Positions 7,513 through 8,576 of a DNA stretch of 8,576 nt are shown piece by piece (within the stretch, counting starts at the first letter, position 1; every line of letters begins with the position of its first letter). Origin of the DNA: Acetothermia bacterium UBA7521. Its GTDB lineage: Bacteria > Bipolaricaulota > Bipolaricaulia > Bipolaricaulales > Bipolaricaulaceae. Made by a program: the position numbers and the translations under genes. Location of the stretch: contig DLNB01000025.1 in NCBI GenBank assembly GCA_002479455.1, positions 1 through 8,576 of the forward strand. Direction: 5' to 3'. A model generated the notes under the pieces. That model was not told the origin of the DNA. It ran no database searches and was given only the letters and a program-made list of their open reading frames with translations.

Positions 7513-7935
7513 TCACCGGAAGACCTTCACGCCGCAGCGGTTCGCTGCCCTGCGCAGGCCCGCATCGCGGGTGGCCAACGGCACTCCCATCCGCATCGCC
7601 AGGTCCAAGTAGGACGCGTCATAGACGGATAGGCCGTGCGCTCTCGCCAGCCTCACCCCATCGCCCAGCACGCGCTCCACCGGCTCCGCCTCGACCGCGA
7701 TCGGGAGCTGACGGAGAAGCGACAGGAAGCGCACTCCAGCCGCTTCGTTCATCCGACCGCGACGCTCGGCCACCACCACGGCGTTCCCCACCTCAAGCGG
7801 CCACACGGATGGCACCACACCTCGGCCTCGGGTCACGGCGTCCAATGCCGCCTCGGTGTAAGAGGTAGTCTCGTCCTCGAACGCCCACGCCACCGCTATT
7901 GAGGCATCCAGCACGAAAACAGGCTCACGCTCCAT
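7513..7935 (-). CDS. vapC: PIN-domain ribonuclease toxin, VapC family
   Basis: This 140-residue PIN-domain protein has the usual VapC length. The acidic residues expected for the Mg/Mn nuclease site are visible: D10 in VLDASIAVAWAFEDE, E48 in VWPLEVGNA, D106 in HGLSVYDASYLDLA and D124 in LATRDAGL. VapC toxins cleave RNA, commonly tRNA or rRNA, and are held inactive by their antitoxin. The ATG at 7935 lies inside the end of the upstream antitoxin gene (11-base overlap) and is preceded by GAGGAAGG with a five-base spacer. That is the standard coupled arrangement of type II toxin-antitoxin operons. The protein appears full length, with no frameshift or loss of catalytic residues, so it is probably active. 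The target RNA cannot be inferred. Confidence 0.93.
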   Translation of the reverse strand: MEREPVFVLDASIAVAWAFEDETTSYTEAALDAVTRGRGVVPSVWPLEVGNAVVVAERRGRMNEAAGVRFLSLLRQLPIAVEAEPVERVLGDGVRLARAHGLSVYDASYLDLAMRMGVPLATRDAGLRRAANRCGVKVFR

Positions 7936-8164
7936 CCCGACCTTCCTCGATGAGGTCGCGGGCGCTGATCGGCTTCAGCGTCCTTCCTTTCCGGAAGCCG
8001 CGCAGCTGCCCGGCCACCTGCTGGGGATCGGCCTGAGGGCCGACACGGGAGAGAACAGCCACGGGCACGCCATGCTTTGTGATCACCACCCGCTCCCCCC
8101 GCGCCACGCGCTCCAGAATCTGGGCAAGATGCGTCTTGGCCTCGTAGGCGCCGACTTCGGTCAA
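7925..8164 (-). CDS. vapB: Phd/YefM-type antitoxin partner of VapC
   Basis: From the TTG at 8164 this is a 79-residue protein with the Phd/YefM antitoxin pattern: VGAYEAKTHLAQILERVARGERVVITKHGVPVAVLSRV in outline, i.e. the EAKxxLxxxLxxV helix followed by GExxxITxxGxPVAxL. The N-terminal half should form the DNA-binding dimer that autorepresses the operon. The C-terminal part (about 50-79) should wrap around the toxin. I chose TTG because AAAGGAGG lies four bases before it and because a strong promoter places the transcription start near 8186, downstream of the longer alternative ATG at 8221. The longer reading would add 19 residues (including LLSILVNDWSKGG) not expected in this family. The stop overlaps the vapC start by 11 bases. 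Confidence 0.9.
   Translation of the reverse strand: MTEVGAYEAKTHLAQILERVARGERVVITKHGVPVAVLSRVGPQADPQQVAGQLRGFRKGRTLKPISARDLIEEGRDGA
7941..7948 (-). promoter_or_regulatory. Shine-Dalgarno site of vapC inside the antitoxin gene
   Basis: GAGGAAGG on the minus strand ends five bases before the vapC ATG at 7935 and lies within the last codons of the antitoxin. It supports both the toxin start and coupled translation of the pair. Confidence 0.7.
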
Positions 8165-8168
8165 GGTT

Positions 8169-8176
8169 CCTCCTTT
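8169..8176 (-). promoter_or_regulatory. Strong Shine-Dalgarno site that decides the antitoxin start
   Basis: AAAGGAGG on the minus strand is close to a perfect anti-SD match, four bases before the TTG codon at 8164. It is the main reason for calling a TTG start rather than the upstream in-frame ATG. Confidence 0.8.
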
Positions 8177-8195
8177 AGACCAGTCGTTGACCAGT
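8176..8195 (-). promoter_or_regulatory. Direct repeat over the vapBC start site, candidate operator
   Basis: On the plus strand GACCAGT occurs at 8178-8184 and again at 8189-8195, an 11-base period, about one helical turn. The wider units TAGACCAGT and TTGACCAGT match at 8 of 9 positions. One copy overlaps the -10 by three bases and the other covers the predicted start of transcription and leader. This is where an autorepressing antitoxin would be expected to bind. Phd-type operators are more often palindromic, so the role is inferred. Confidence 0.4.
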
Positions 8196-8221
8196 ATAGA
8201 GAGAAGTGGAGTGGCGCGCAA
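8193..8221 (-). promoter_or_regulatory. Sigma70-type promoter of vapBC
   Basis: On the minus strand a -35 TTGCGC (8216-8221) and a -10 TATACT (8193-8198) are separated by exactly 17 bases. The expected start of transcription is about 8185-8187, giving a leader of about 20 bases that contains the SD. The promoter lies between the ATPase stop and the antitoxin, so vapBC is probably transcribed independently of the ATPase gene. Confidence 0.65.
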
Positions 8222-8260
8222 TGCGGGGTGGAGTGAGCTCGCCGTGGCCTAGCGCGCGAG

Positions 8261-8576
8261 CTAACGGAGTTGCGTCCGGCGAAGGAGGTTGGCGTTGGCC
8301 ACCACGGTCACCGAGCTCGTCGCCATCGCGATCTCGGCCAGCACCGGGTGCATCCACCCGGCGATCGCCAGCGGGATCATCACCACGTTGTAGAAGAACG
8401 CCCAGAACAGGTTCTGGCGGATGACGCGGAACGTGGCGCGGGAGAGGCGGATCGCCTCTACGACCGAGGTTAGCTCCCCCCGCACGAGGGTCACGTCGCT
8501 CGCCTCGATCGCGATGTCCGTTCCGCTGCCGATGGCGATCCCCACGTCGGCTTGGGCCAGGGCCGGCGCGTCGTTG
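8261..8576 (-). CDS. copA: P1B-type heavy-metal (probably copper) transporting ATPase, C-terminal part
   Basis: The gene runs off the right edge; 104 residues and the TAG stop are visible. The part begins at NDAPALAQADVGIAIGSGTD, the end of the P-domain hinge motif GDGxNDAPAL, followed by the conserved IAIEASDVTLVRG. Two membrane segments follow: TM7 with FYN at residues 61-63 of the visible part, and TM8 with MATSS at 84-88. The YN of TM7 and the M-x-x-S-S of TM8 are the features that define Cu(+)-type P1B-1 pumps, which export Cu(I) or Ag(I) across the inner membrane using ATP. The end, NANLLRR, is like that of many such pumps. The phosphorylation site, the CPC motif and any N-terminal metal-binding domains lie outside the window, so copper specificity is likely but not proven. 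Confidence 0.9.
   Translation of the reverse strand, partial: NDAPALAQADVGIAIGSGTDIAIEASDVTLVRGELTSVVEAIRLSRATFRVIRQNLFWAFFYNVVMIPLAIAGWMHPVLAEIAMATSSVTVVANANLLRRTQLR

Noticed and set aside
7925..8221. Longer antitoxin reading starting at ATG 8221
   Set aside because: The ATG lies at the -35 of the predicted promoter and has no SD; the TTG at 8164 has AAAGGAGG before it and starts exactly where the Phd/YefM domain begins.

Overview
This is a GC-rich bacterial window with six genes or gene pieces that can be supported, packed with short gaps (the longest is about 148 bases). Nothing in it looks archaeal or eukaryotic: there is a sigma70-type promoter, there are Shine-Dalgarno sites, and a c-di-GMP HD-GYP enzyme is present. 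The phylum cannot be fixed from this sequence. The mix of a large MEDS/GAF/PAS/HD-GYP sensor, a VCBS/FG-GAP propeller protein and a vapBC pair would suit a free-living environmental lineage, but this is only an impression.

Layout: bases 1-1149 run on the plus strand. They hold the 3' end of a HAD-IIA (NagD-like) phosphatase followed 6 bases later by a complete cation diffusion facilitator metal exporter, probably one transcript. From 1190 to the end everything is on the minus strand, so the two sets converge in the 40-base gap 1150-1189. Read in the direction of transcription, the minus-strand genes are: the C-terminal 104 residues of a P1B-type (copper-like) ATPase (8261 to the window edge); a vapB-vapC toxin-antitoxin pair overlapping by 11 bases (7513-8164) with its own clear promoter; a membrane-anchored or exported seven-bladed FG-GAP propeller protein (5940-7364); and a 1552-residue soluble sensor ending in an intact HD-GYP c-di-GMP phosphodiesterase domain (1190-5848).

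How the parts relate: the phosphatase/CDF pair and the ATPase are housekeeping and metal-homeostasis functions. The vapBC unit sits between the ATPase and the propeller gene and has its own promoter, with an 11-bp-period direct repeat over the -10 and start site that could be an operator. The giant sensor stacks one MEDS domain, three GAF or GAF-like domains and five PAS domains before its output. It has no GGDEF, kinase or receiver domain, so it looks like a one-component cytoplasmic sensor that lowers c-di-GMP. The propeller gene lies directly upstream on the same strand and could be co-transcribed, but no functional link is shown.

The points most worth a second look are the sensor's architecture, a cysteine cluster in its second GAF domain, its uncertain start (TTG-TTG just after an in-frame TAG, with an in-frame ATG further upstream), the regular seven-loop propeller, and the vapBC promoter/operator. 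I did not find convincing evidence of a wholly new system. No RNA genes, CRISPR arrays, insertion sequences or origins were seen.
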